Source of the DNA: Deltaproteobacteria bacterium
GTDB taxonomy: Bacteria > Desulfobacterota > Desulfobacteria > Desulfobacterales > ETH-SRB1
Direction of reading: 5' to 3'
Assembly (NCBI GenBank): GCA_030262795.1
Contig: JAJSZO010000113.1
Span: 1-8,020, forward strand
DNA: 8,020 bases
Below, in pieces: positions 1 through 6,205 of this stretch; the stretch's first letter is position 1, and each line of letters starts with the position of its first letter. The position numbers and the translations under genes are program-made. The notes below the pieces were generated by a model. The model was not told the DNA's origin and ran no database searches. It worked only from the letters and a program-made list of their open reading frames with translations.

Positions 1-218
1 GCTTATTTATGTCTGTGGTGCTACATTTTTTAGTTTTTAATACTGAGTCTATATCCATCGATTTCAAAGGTATTTGACAATTGTGTACAATTATCTATTT
101 GTGGACTATTCAGTCTATCCAACTTGTACCGTTAAAATTCCCATCATCGGAACTTTATAATATATTAACCAAAGTATAATAATTATGTTAATATCAGATG
201 CTCACATAATTTTATCGC
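1..218. other. AT-rich intergenic stretch without a gene
   Basis: I see no coding region on either strand. The stretch holds a TATAAT hexamer (175-180), 38 bases before the ATG at 219 and without a convincing -35 box. It also has an 8-bp inverted repeat (ATATTAAC at 162-169, GTTAATAT at 187-194) around that hexamer and a small dyad AATTGT-GT-ACAATT at 79-92. These could be the old promoter and operator of the broken gene that follows, but short AT-rich dyads arise easily by chance here. Confidence 0.4.
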
Positions 219-807
219 ATGATAGAGCGGAATTATGTTCTAAAATATCTTCGAAAAAAACAAGAAATCGAAAGTGGTTACACAGGAAATGATCTTACAG
301 AGTTTTCAAAAAAATTGGGTGTAACTGTACGTGGACTCAGAAAACGGCTCTCTAATTGGATAAATAACGACAAAGAGTTCAAACAGCTGATCTATCTTGG
401 AAAAGAAAAACCCTCCATCACCCTCTCAGAATTCCTTGAAATCGAACACAAATTCGTTAAAAATCCAATTCAAGTAAAAAAAAGGTATTTATGATGAAAT
501 TCAAACAAAAAGAAACTTAAAAAATCTTGCACAATTATCATAATCAACCTATTATAGGAAAGTTGACCAAACACTTCTCTCGCAATATTCTTCTGAAATA
601 GAATACCGCTGGTTAGAATCCCAGAAAATCACTATACCATCAGATTATTCCGTTGAAAAAAACCGTGATGCATTATCAACACTATTCACCTTTTCAGACC
701 TAAAGACCTAACTCGGACAAGCCGAAACCAAACAGGAATTGTATCCATTTTACAATTTACGAATTGAAATTGCTTATTTCAATAAACTCTTCGGCAATTC
801 AACGTGA
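219..807 (+). pseudogene. Decayed helix-turn-helix protein, probable mobile-element remnant (frameshift plus stops)
   Basis: An intact 91-codon frame runs from ATG 219 to TGA 492-494. Residues about 26-50 (LTEFSKKLGVTVRGLRKRLSNW) read as a helix-turn-helix DNA-binding segment. The frame breaks at a run of eight A (476-483). Removing one A continues as VKKGIYDEIQTKRNLKNLAQ, then a TAA (541-543), then STYYRKVDQTLLSQYSSEIE and more protein-like sequence through a second TAA (709-711) to TGA 805-807. The well-formed downstream sequence (YRWLESQKITIPSDYS) suggests one gene of at least 195 codons broken by three lesions. DNA-binding heads followed by lost C-terminal parts are common in transposase remnants, and an inverted-repeat element lies just downstream, so I favour transposase or integrase. 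No catalytic domain is visible. The first 91 codons could still be made as a small DNA-binding protein. Confidence 0.6.
476..483 (+). other. A8 homopolymer at the frame break
   Basis: Eight consecutive A residues mark the point where the 91-codon frame and the downstream frame part. A one-base A insertion explains the break most simply. IS elements can use A-runs for programmed frameshifting, but that is usually -1. The -1 frame here (VKKKVFMMKF) soon ends, and the downstream frame needs +1 and contains two stops, so decay is more likely than recoding. Confidence 0.55.
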
Positions 808-816
808 TCACGTTGA
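799..816. promoter_or_regulatory. 18-bp perfect palindrome, candidate protein-binding site
   Basis: TCAACGTGATCACGTTGA is identical to its own reverse complement over all 18 bases, centred between 807 and 808. It contains a central GATC and overlaps the terminal TGA of the pseudogene. With no loop and no T-run it is a poor terminator. It is better read as a site for a dimeric DNA-binding protein or as a mobile-element landmark. Its role is not determined. Confidence 0.5.
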
Positions 817-859
817 TAACCGATAATTTGTTGTTTGACGGTGAGATGTTCCGCTTATG

Positions 860-1149
860 CCCATCTTCGTCAGATTAAAGGTTTAATTTACCGTTTAATT
901 TGCCTGAAAAATTACTCATAGGTCTTATTGCTAGCATTTGTTACAAATGTAGAGTGGGAAAATTAATTTTTTTCTAGGTACAAACCCCCTGCACAAAATA
1001 TTTATATATACTCCTTCATATTAATATTTGCTTCACAGCATTAGAAAAAAAACCAATAGTGAGTGATTGAATAGATCAAAATGTAGAACAAACTCCAAAA
1101 ATGTAGTGTTTTGCTGCTATCGATTTTATTTTAAACTGACGAAGATGGG
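860..1149. mobile_element. MITE-like or IS-remnant segment with terminal inverted repeats
   Basis: The left arm (860-880) begins CCCATCTTCGTCAG, and the right arm (1129-1149) ends with its exact complement CTGACGAAGATGGG. Over 21 bases the arms match at 19. The 290-bp unit has no open frame of note. It does contain a 15-bp near-perfect dyad CATTTGT-T-ACAAATG (935-949), three copies of AAATGTAG (945-952, 1079-1086, 1099-1106) and a TATA-like stretch. No convincing target-site duplication flanks it. A non-autonomous element or internally deleted IS is the likely origin. The broken gene just upstream may belong to the same insertion history. Confidence 0.5.
996..1010 (+). promoter_or_regulatory. 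Archaeal-type TATA-like stretch inside the inverted-repeat element
   Basis: AAAATATTTATATATA has a purine-rich lead followed by TTTATATA, the arrangement of an archaeal BRE and TATA box. It lies about 165 bases before the ATG at 1176, far for a direct promoter. In AT-rich DNA such matches are frequent, so this is only suggestive. Confidence 0.2.
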
Positions 1150-1175
1150 ATAGAATATAGGAATTGTAAAAATAT

Positions 1176-1640
1176 ATGGAGATCACAGAGGCTGATGTAA
1201 ATCGACCGCTAGCAGAACTGGTCGAAAATAGTAGAGAAAAAGTTGTAATTGGGGATATGGCTGACTATCATGAAATTTTTTTCAGTATAGAATACATAGT
1301 TTTAAATTTCTGGCAGAAAAAACCAGCTCTTAAAGATAAAACGGTGTTATCTGCGTATAATAAACTTAAAAAAGGTTTTGATGGGCAGAAGAAAGGCTCG
1401 CTTGCAGATGAAATTTCAAAATCTGTAAAAGCTATGCTGGTGTTTAACAAAATTGAGGGGAAAAGAGGCTATACTTATGAGGAAATTATTTCATGTGTCG
1501 AATTTTTAATCAAACTTGTAAAGCAGCACAGGAGCCCAAGTAGAATAGGATATTTGCAATGGATCGAGACATTTTTTAAAGGTAATATGCCTATAACCGA
1601 TACAGAGATTTCAGATTATATCGACGAATACGAAAGCTAA
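1176..1640 (+). CDS. Unrecognised 154-residue protein
   Basis: I do not recognise this protein. It has a balanced composition with no membrane segment or signal peptide. It looks largely helical, with aromatic-rich stretches (DYHEIFFSIEYIVLNFWQKK at about 30-49; GYLQWIETFF at about 127-136) and a charged C-terminus. There is no Cys/His metal site and no nucleotide-binding loop. Start choice is uncertain: ATG 1176 has only a distant AGGA (1159-1162) upstream, and M28 at 1257 is an internal alternative. It begins 26 bases after the right inverted repeat and ends 330 bases before the kinase gene, so it is probably transcribed separately from the four-gene cluster. It could be an accessory part of the island or an unrelated passenger; nothing in the sequence decides this. 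Confidence 0.72.
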   Translation: MEITEADVNRPLAELVENSREKVVIGDMADYHEIFFSIEYIVLNFWQKKPALKDKTVLSAYNKLKKGFDGQKKGSLADEISKSVKAMLVFNKIEGKRGYTYEEIISCVEFLIKLVKQHRSPSRIGYLQWIETFFKGNMPITDTEISDYIDEYES

Positions 1641-1662
1641 TGACCACAACGATGATAAAAAC

Positions 1663-1685
1663 CCGCTTTCAAAAGGGTGAAGCGG
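1663..1685 (+). terminator. Weak hairpin after the 154-residue gene
   Basis: CCGCTT (1663-1668) can pair with AAGCGG (1680-1685) around an 11-base loop, starting 23 bases after the upstream stop codon. No T-tract follows directly, so it is at best a poor intrinsic terminator or an RNA-stabilising stem. Confidence 0.25.
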
Positions 1686-1780
1686 AAGGGGATAATGTGT
1701 GATTTTCATGTGGCACAGGCGTTTTTAGGTAAATCTGGTCTTCATTGTAACAAAATACGATCAAAATCAAAGAGGGTATT

Positions 1781-1822
1781 ATGCCAGTTTATATAAATAT
1801 TTGTAAAGTAAATGGCAAATGA
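1781..1822 (+). CDS. Possible 13-residue leader peptide or gene remnant
   Basis: ATG 1781 is preceded by AGAGGG (1771-1776) at good spacing and encodes MPVYINICKVNGK before TGA 1820-1822. The frame is open upstream only to the TAA at 1748-1750. It lies about 150 bases before the kinase gene. A short translated leader, a decayed gene fragment and chance are all possible; nothing shows that it is expressed. Confidence 0.2.
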   Translation: MPVYINICKVNGK

Positions 1823-1857
1823 TATTTGTAGATTGAAGTTTAATCTGACAGAATCAA

Positions 1858-1885
1858 TAATATAATTATATTTTTCATATAATCT
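1858..1885 (+). promoter_or_regulatory. AT-rich promoter-like block upstream of the cluster
   Basis: Two TATAAT hexamers (1861-1866 and 1878-1883) lie 85-110 bases before the ATG at 1971. No TTGACA-like box stands at the usual distance: TTGAAG at 1833-1838 is 22 bases from the first hexamer. In an archaeon the same block could serve as a TATA region. This is the most plausible promoter position for the cluster but it is unproven. Confidence 0.3.
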
Positions 1886-1959
1886 AATTAGAGAATGCTA
1901 AAAATCAATGTTTAAGAAAGATGACAATAAACTAACAATCAACTTATAAAACTATTAAC

Positions 1960-1964
1960 AAGGA
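1960..1964 (+). promoter_or_regulatory. Ribosome binding site of the kinase gene
   Basis: AAGGA sits six bases before ATG 1971, normal Shine-Dalgarno spacing. It supports this start codon. Confidence 0.6.
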
Positions 1965-1970
1965 CAAAAA

Positions 1971-4505
1971 ATGACACACGAAGATGATGTTTATTTCAAC
2001 ATCGATTCACGTTTACTGCTCCAATTGGGTGAAAAACTTGTAACAAACAGGGCAGTAGCTTTAGCTGAACTCGTTAAAAATACATATGATGCAGATGCCA
2101 CACATGTTCTAGTTAGCTTGGCGAATATCAAAAATCCCAGCGGTACAATAATAGTAGAAGATAATGGCTCGGGAATGTCATTATCAACTTTTAAGAAAAC
2201 GTGGATGAGAATTGCTACAATTGATAAAGAAAACAATCCTATTTCTCAAAAATATAAAAGACAAAAAGCTGGTGAGAAAGGTATTGGACGATTTGCCTGC
2301 AGAAGTTTATCAACAAATTTAAAAATCAAATCTGTTGCCGTAACAGAAGAGGGACATAAAGAAGAATTAAACGCATTTTTTGATTGGACTGCATTTACTC
2401 CTGGTTCAGATGTGGATAAAATACCTGTAAAATACTCTACAAAACCTGTTGGTGATAATACTCCTACAGGCACGACTCTAACTTTAGGGGACGCTAAAGA
2501 CTATTGGACTGCTTGGGATGTAAGGCGCCTCAGAAATGAACTAACGGATTTAATATCACCAACAACATTTCATAGTGGGGACGAAATTGAACCGGTTTCT
2601 GATGAATATGATCTTGGATTTGAAATTGAATTCGATTGTACTGAATTTCCTACAAAAGAGGAAAGACTTGATGAAACATTCTTGAAGAATGCCTGGGCCA
2701 AACTTTCTGGAAATGTTGATGAGAACGGCATTGCAACCTATAAAATTAAAGTACTAAATAAAGTCGTGAACGACATTAGCAAAAGTCATAAACGTACTGA
2801 ATCATTCCAATATTTAAGAAATGCAAAATTAGAAATTTCTTTTTTTGTGTATATTCCTCCTTTTTTTAAGGGTTCCGAATGGGTGTCAAGCAAGGCTGCC
2901 GAAATAGGTCGTAAAAGAGGGGGTGTCAAAGTATATGCTGATAATTTTAGGGTTTTTGGATATGGAGAAAAAGGCGATGATTGGTTAAAAGTAGATTATG
3001 ATCGTGCTCGGTCAAAGGGTGGGGTTAATGAAGAGGTAAGTGATTATCTCGAAGTAAATGATAGGCCAGGACTGCGTCTTTTTATGAATCGTGCTCTATT
3101 CGGGCATGTAATGTTTTTGAAAAACAGCAATCCAATGCTAGAAATAGCCGTCAATCGGGAAAGACTGATTAATAATGAGTCGTTTGAAGAATTAAAAAAT
3201 TTTGTTCGGTTGGGGATTGACTTTGCTACCATTTTGTATGCAAATGAAGTAACTAAAAAGATAGAATTAGAAGATAAAAATAAAAAAATGGAAGAAGAAG
3301 AAAGAAAGAGAGTGGAAGAAGAATTAAAGAAAAAAGCTGAAGAATCGAGAATAAAAGCTGAAGAACAGGCTATAAAAGCAGAAAAAGAACGGAAAGAAGC
3401 TGAAGAAAGGGCAAAGCAAGCTGAACTGGAGCGAAAGAGAGCAGAAGAGAATTTAAGAAAAGCTGAGGACGAACGAAGGAGCGCGGAAATAGAACGAAGA
3501 AAAGCAGAAGAAGAAGAACGAAGAAAAGCAGACGAAATAGCTGGAAAACGCCTCGAAGAAGCTTTGAAAAATGAAAAGGAACGTCTAAAAGTTGAAGAGG
3601 AAGCAAGAAGAATAGAAGAGGCACGAAGAAAGAAAGAAGAAGAAATTAGGCTAAAAACCGAAGGTGAACGAAAGAGAGCGGAAGAAATCCGATTACTTGA
3701 ATTTGAAGATTTGAGGAAAAACGAAGATGAATTAAGGAAATTAAAAGACGAAGAATTTAAAATAAAAGAAGAAAAGTTAGAAAGAGAATTTTTGCAACTA
3801 CGAGTACTTGCTTCCACGGGGACATCAGTTCTTATCCTTAATCATGAATTACAGGCTTTAGTAGATGCTATGGAAGAAATGAACGAAAGTTTCTTGTTGA
3901 TTATAAGCAAAATGCCTGATAATGAGAGATTAGTTCACGAAGAAATTCAAAAATCTTTCAGCAATCGTATAGAAATGGTAAAAGAATTTGGTTCATTTGT
4001 TGGGTTAACAGTTGGTGGGGAAAGTAGATTGGAAAAGAAAGAATGGGTGATTTCCCCAATTGCAGAAAGTGTTTTCCGTCCTTTTAAATGGTATCTTCAT
4101 GAATTTGGAATTGATTATAGTATTACATTGCCTGATAATTTAAGAACCGGAAAAATGTATCGCTCGGAGTTGGTTTCAGTTTTATTTAATCTGCTGTCAA
4201 ATGCAATCAAAGCTATTAAAGGTACAACTGATAGGCGTATTGAAGTAACAGGCTTTGAGGAAGATAACTTTATTCATATTTGGCATCTTGATTCAGGGGG
4301 CGGTTTGGATAAAAATCGATGGGAAGTGGTTTTTGAGCCTTTTGAGACTTATAGCGAACCCGATCTTAAATTTGGTGTAGGCACTGGTTTGGGCTTAAAA
4401 ATAGTTAGAGATATTATTAAGTCATATGCTGGAAATGTTCAATTTATTGATCCGCCAGATAGTTGGAAGACTTGTGTAGAAATAATATTGCCTAAGAGGG
4501 ATTAA
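1971..4505 (+). CDS. Soluble dual-GHKL protein: MORC/MutL-like ATPase fused through a long helix to a histidine kinase
   Basis: This 844-residue protein has two ATP-binding modules. The first (about 1-175) shows an N-box with catalytic-type E33, N37 and D40 (AELVKNTYDADA), the D64-containing VEDNGSGM loop, the GEKGIGRFA lid (101-109) and a TGTTLTL strand (166-172), as in MORC, MutL and Hsp90-type GHKL ATPases. Residues about 175-425 are a probable transducer. Residues about 428-607 are almost wholly E/K/R/A, a coiled coil or single helix. The last part is a kinase core: H-box LNHELQ with H625, N-box LFNLLSNAIKAI (N744), G1 DSGGGLD (D774), F-box FEPFE (788-792) and G2 GVGTGLGLK (802-810). I see no membrane span or signal peptide, so it should be cytosolic. 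Inferred role: the N-terminal ATPase senses a DNA or protein signal and controls phosphate flow from H625 to the adjacent regulator, whose ATG abuts this stop codon. MORC-like GHKL proteins are known neighbours of restriction-modification genes. Confidence 0.92.
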   Translation: MTHEDDVYFNIDSRLLLQLGEKLVTNRAVALAELVKNTYDADATHVLVSLANIKNPSGTIIVEDNGSGMSLSTFKKTWMRIATIDKENNPISQKYKRQKAGEKGIGRFACRSLSTNLKIKSVAVTEEGHKEELNAFFDWTAFTPGSDVDKIPVKYSTKPVGDNTPTGTTLTLGDAKDYWTAWDVRRLRNELTDLISPTTFHSGDEIEPVSDEYDLGFEIEFDCTEFPTKEERLDETFLKNAWAKLSGNVDENGIATYKIKVLNKVVNDISKSHKRTESFQYLRNAKLEISFFVYIPPFFKGSEWVSSKAAEIGRKRGGVKVYADNFRVFGYGEKGDDWLKVDYDRARSKGGVNEEVSDYLEVNDRPGLRLFMNRALFGHVMFLKNSNPMLEIAVNRERLINNESFEELKNFVRLGIDFATILYANEVTKKIELEDKNKKMEEEERKRVEEELKKKAEESRIKAEEQAIKAEKERKEAEERAKQAELERKRAEENLRKAEDERRSAEIERRKAEEEERRKADEIAGKRLEEALKNEKERLKVEEEARRIEEARRKKEEEIRLKTEGERKRAEEIRLLEFEDLRKNEDELRKLKDEEFKIKEEKLEREFLQLRVLASTGTSVLILNHELQALVDAMEEMNESFLLIISKMPDNERLVHEEIQKSFSNRIEMVKEFGSFVGLTVGGESRLEKKEWVISPIAESVFRPFKWYLHEFGIDYSITLPDNLRTGKMYRSELVSVLFNLLSNAIKAIKGTTDRRIEVTGFEEDNFIHIWHLDSGGGLDKNRWEVVFEPFETYSEPDLKFGVGTGLGLKIVRDIIKSYAGNVQFIDPPDSWKTCVEIILPKRD
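4496..4500 (+). promoter_or_regulatory. Ribosome binding site of the response regulator gene inside the kinase gene end
   Basis: GAGGG lies in the last codons of the kinase gene, five bases before ATG 4506. With stop TAA 4503-4505 and start directly adjacent, translational coupling and matched kinase and regulator levels are likely. Confidence 0.6.
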
Positions 4506-5588
4506 ATGAAAATAAATACGGTTTATATTGATGATGAGGATAGTGAATTAGGGCGATACAAAAGAAAATTTGAAAACGATGAAAATGCTAAAAATCAATT
4601 CGAAATTATTGCGTTAAATTCACAGAAAGAGATTGGAACACTTCTAAATGAAGTAAAGGCTAAAAATCCCGAACTTATCTTAGTAGATTTTGACCTAACT
4701 AAACCAACAAAGGAAGGCTTATTAGTGGGGGTATCTGGAATAGCTCTTTCAACCGCACTCAGGGAAGAATTTCCAGATATTCCAATAGTACTTTTTACAA
4801 AAATAGATTTCCTTAATATCCAAAAGTTAAATCCCAAATTGTTGTATAGTTTAGATGCGACAATCTATAAAAGCGATGTCCTCAAAGAGGATGGGATAAA
4901 TTTGGATATATTGCATAAACTGGCGATTGGCTATAAGGAACTTCGTAATGCAGAATCAAAGACCTGGATTAATTTATTAAAAATAATTGGAGCACCCGAA
5001 ATCGATTATGATGTTCTTAAACTTTCAGAACCTCCAACAATTTCAGAAAGTGGATGGTCTGTATTTGATGCAGCAGACTGGATACGCAATACATTGATAA
5101 AATATCCTGGCATCCTTTACGGTCCGGTTAATTCTGCAACATTCTTAGGAATCTCTGAAGATGCTTTTCTATCTGATCCCATACAGCAATTATTTTCTGA
5201 GGCTAAATACTCAACAGTTTTCGCACCCAAAGAAGGTCGCTGGTGGAAATCAAAACTACAAGAAATTGCTGAATCAATCATGGAAGAACATGAAAGAGAT
5301 TTGATAGTTCGTAAAGGATTTCCATTGGCACGGGAACGAATTAATGATAAACAAATTGAAAGATCAAAGTGTGTATTCTGTGGAGAATCGCCACCTGAGT
5401 GGGTATGTTATGTCCTTAAAAAACCGGTAATGATTGAGTGTTCATTACGTTACAATCCAGACTCACGCCCGTCAATTATGGATGAAGCCAGAGTTTCATA
5501 TGAAGCAATAAGAACTTCTAATGAAGTAAAGGATGATAAATTTGATCCGATCGAATATGATATGTTACAAGAAATTCGTGAAATGTGA
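4506..5588 (+). CDS. Response regulator with intact receiver and unrecognised four-cysteine output region
   Basis: Residues 1 to about 130 form a receiver domain: acidic pair D9/D10 (with E11), phospho-acceptor D61 in LILVDFDL, switch residue T98 in PIVLFTK, and conserved K122 in ATIYK. All key residues are present, so phosphorylation by the adjacent kinase is expected. The other 230 residues match no output domain I know and show no obvious winged helix. A conserved-looking core runs from DAADWIRNTLIKYPGILYG (188-206) through SATFLGIS (210-217). It is followed by RWW (245-247) and by C289-x2-C292-x8-C301-x10-C312, plausible ligands for one zinc. Partnership with the kinase is supported by the zero-base spacing. 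The output part may bind the third protein, the methyltransferase or DNA, or may itself be the effector. I cannot say which. Confidence 0.9.
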   Translation: MKINTVYIDDEDSELGRYKRKFENDENAKNQFEIIALNSQKEIGTLLNEVKAKNPELILVDFDLTKPTKEGLLVGVSGIALSTALREEFPDIPIVLFTKIDFLNIQKLNPKLLYSLDATIYKSDVLKEDGINLDILHKLAIGYKELRNAESKTWINLLKIIGAPEIDYDVLKLSEPPTISESGWSVFDAADWIRNTLIKYPGILYGPVNSATFLGISEDAFLSDPIQQLFSEAKYSTVFAPKEGRWWKSKLQEIAESIMEEHERDLIVRKGFPLARERINDKQIERSKCVFCGESPPEWVCYVLKKPVMIECSLRYNPDSRPSIMDEARVSYEAIRTSNEVKDDKFDPIEYDMLQEIREM

Positions 5589-5590
5589 AT

Positions 5591-5595
5591 GGTGG
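5591..5595 (+). promoter_or_regulatory. Shine-Dalgarno-like site deciding the start of the third gene
   Basis: GGTGG, resembling the GGTG part of the anti-16S complement, lies four bases before ATG 5600 and seven before ATG 5603. The GTG at 5585, which overlaps the previous stop as GTGA, has no comparable site. I therefore prefer an ATG start. Confidence 0.45.
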
Positions 5596-5599
5596 TTTA

Positions 5600-6196
5600 A
5601 TGATGGATCCTCATTACCCTCGGAAACTAAAAATGTTCACCATTGAACATCTTCAAAAATACTTAGATGCAAAATCTTTCCACATTTTAATAGAAGAAAC
5701 ACAAACATTTGAGAGAGAAATAAAAAAAGATAAATGGAAATTTAAGATATCTCGAGACGATCCGATTACATTTAAAAACAAAGATTCAGGTATGCAAATC
5801 GACATTGCGTGTAAAATCGAAGGAATTGGAGATCATAGAAATAAGCACAGTGTAGAGTTTCGGGTCAGGTCAACAACAAATGATGACCAAAACGTCAAAT
5901 TCCATATTGATCAAAAAGTACCAGACACTCAAGAACCTTGGCACCATTTACATATGGGGGGTTTTGATGAACCAAGATTTCCTTATCCTCCAATGGACAT
6001 AATCTTACTTAGCGAGTTCATACTGATAAATTACTTCCAGGAAGTATATGAGGATTTGAGGAAAGATGGCGGCTGGAAAAGATTAATAATAAACAGCCAA
6101 AACATATTTCAAAGAGAATACTATGAGACGTGTCGGAATTGTATTAAAAACCACAAAGATGTTACACTAATGGAACATTTACTATATCATCAATGA
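5600..6196 (+). CDS. Unrecognised third protein of the cluster (about 198 residues)
   Basis: I do not recognise this family. The frame opens at GTG 5585, overlapping the regulator stop by four bases, but ATG 5600 or 5603 is favoured by an upstream GGTGG. The N-terminal two thirds alternate charged and beta-like segments (WKFKISRDDPITFKN; MQIDIACKIEG; HSVEFRVRS). A striking core follows (numbered from the GTG): WHHLHMGG (119-126) and PRFPYPPMD (130-138), then a hydrophobic helix. The C-terminus holds C183-x2-C186 with several histidines (H190, H198, H202), a possible zinc site. There is no P-loop, no helix-turn-helix and no clear PD-(D/E)XK, HNH or GIY-YIG nuclease signature. It lies between regulator and methyltransferase with gaps of about 10 bases, so it is an integral part of the system. 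An effector, an adaptor or a divergent nuclease subunit are all possible. Confidence 0.82.
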   Translation: MMDPHYPRKLKMFTIEHLQKYLDAKSFHILIEETQTFEREIKKDKWKFKISRDDPITFKNKDSGMQIDIACKIEGIGDHRNKHSVEFRVRSTTNDDQNVKFHIDQKVPDTQEPWHHLHMGGFDEPRFPYPPMDIILLSEFILINYFQEVYEDLRKDGGWKRLIINSQNIFQREYYETCRNCIKNHKDVTLMEHLLYHQ

Positions 6197-6200
6197 GGGG
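6195..6200 (+). promoter_or_regulatory. Ribosome binding site supporting a TTG start
   Basis: GAGGGG overlaps the stop codon of the third gene and lies five bases before TTG 6206. No ATG stands at suitable spacing, so this strong site supports the rare TTG start. That start may keep methyltransferase synthesis lower than an ATG would. Confidence 0.6.
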
Positions 6201-6205
6201 ATATT

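Larger units (their letters stand above)
1641..1970. other. 330-bp intergenic region before the cluster, probable promoter region
   Basis: This gap separates the 154-residue gene from the four-gene cluster and should hold the cluster's promoter. I see a weak hairpin (1663-1685), a 13-residue mini-ORF (1781-1822), a TTTATATA at 1788-1795, and TATAAT hexamers at 1861-1866 and 1878-1883 without a good -35 partner. TTTAATCTGAC at 1839-1849 repeats 11 bases of the inverted-repeat arm at 870-880 in opposite orientation. The GC-richer first 100 bases differ from the very AT-rich remainder. Confidence 0.4.

Noticed and set aside
476..494. Programmed frameshift of a transposase at the A8 run
   Set aside because: The readable downstream frame needs +1, not the usual -1, and it contains two further stops. 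Simple decay explains it better.
3280..3800. About 500 bp of strongly purine-biased DNA rich in GAAGAA
   Set aside because: It is fully explained by codons for the E/K/R/A helix. It is not an independent repeat array, and the units are irregular.
3044..3817. Long reverse-strand open frame of 257 codons
   Set aside because: It is the complement of the purine-rich charged-helix coding region, so it reads as serine- and phenylalanine-rich low-complexity sequence. It is a shadow of the kinase gene.
5810..5880. Possible PD-(D/E)XK nuclease pattern in the third protein (D73, E91-x-R)
   Set aside because: Spacing and the final Lys do not fit well. Calling it a nuclease would be guesswork without a fold comparison.
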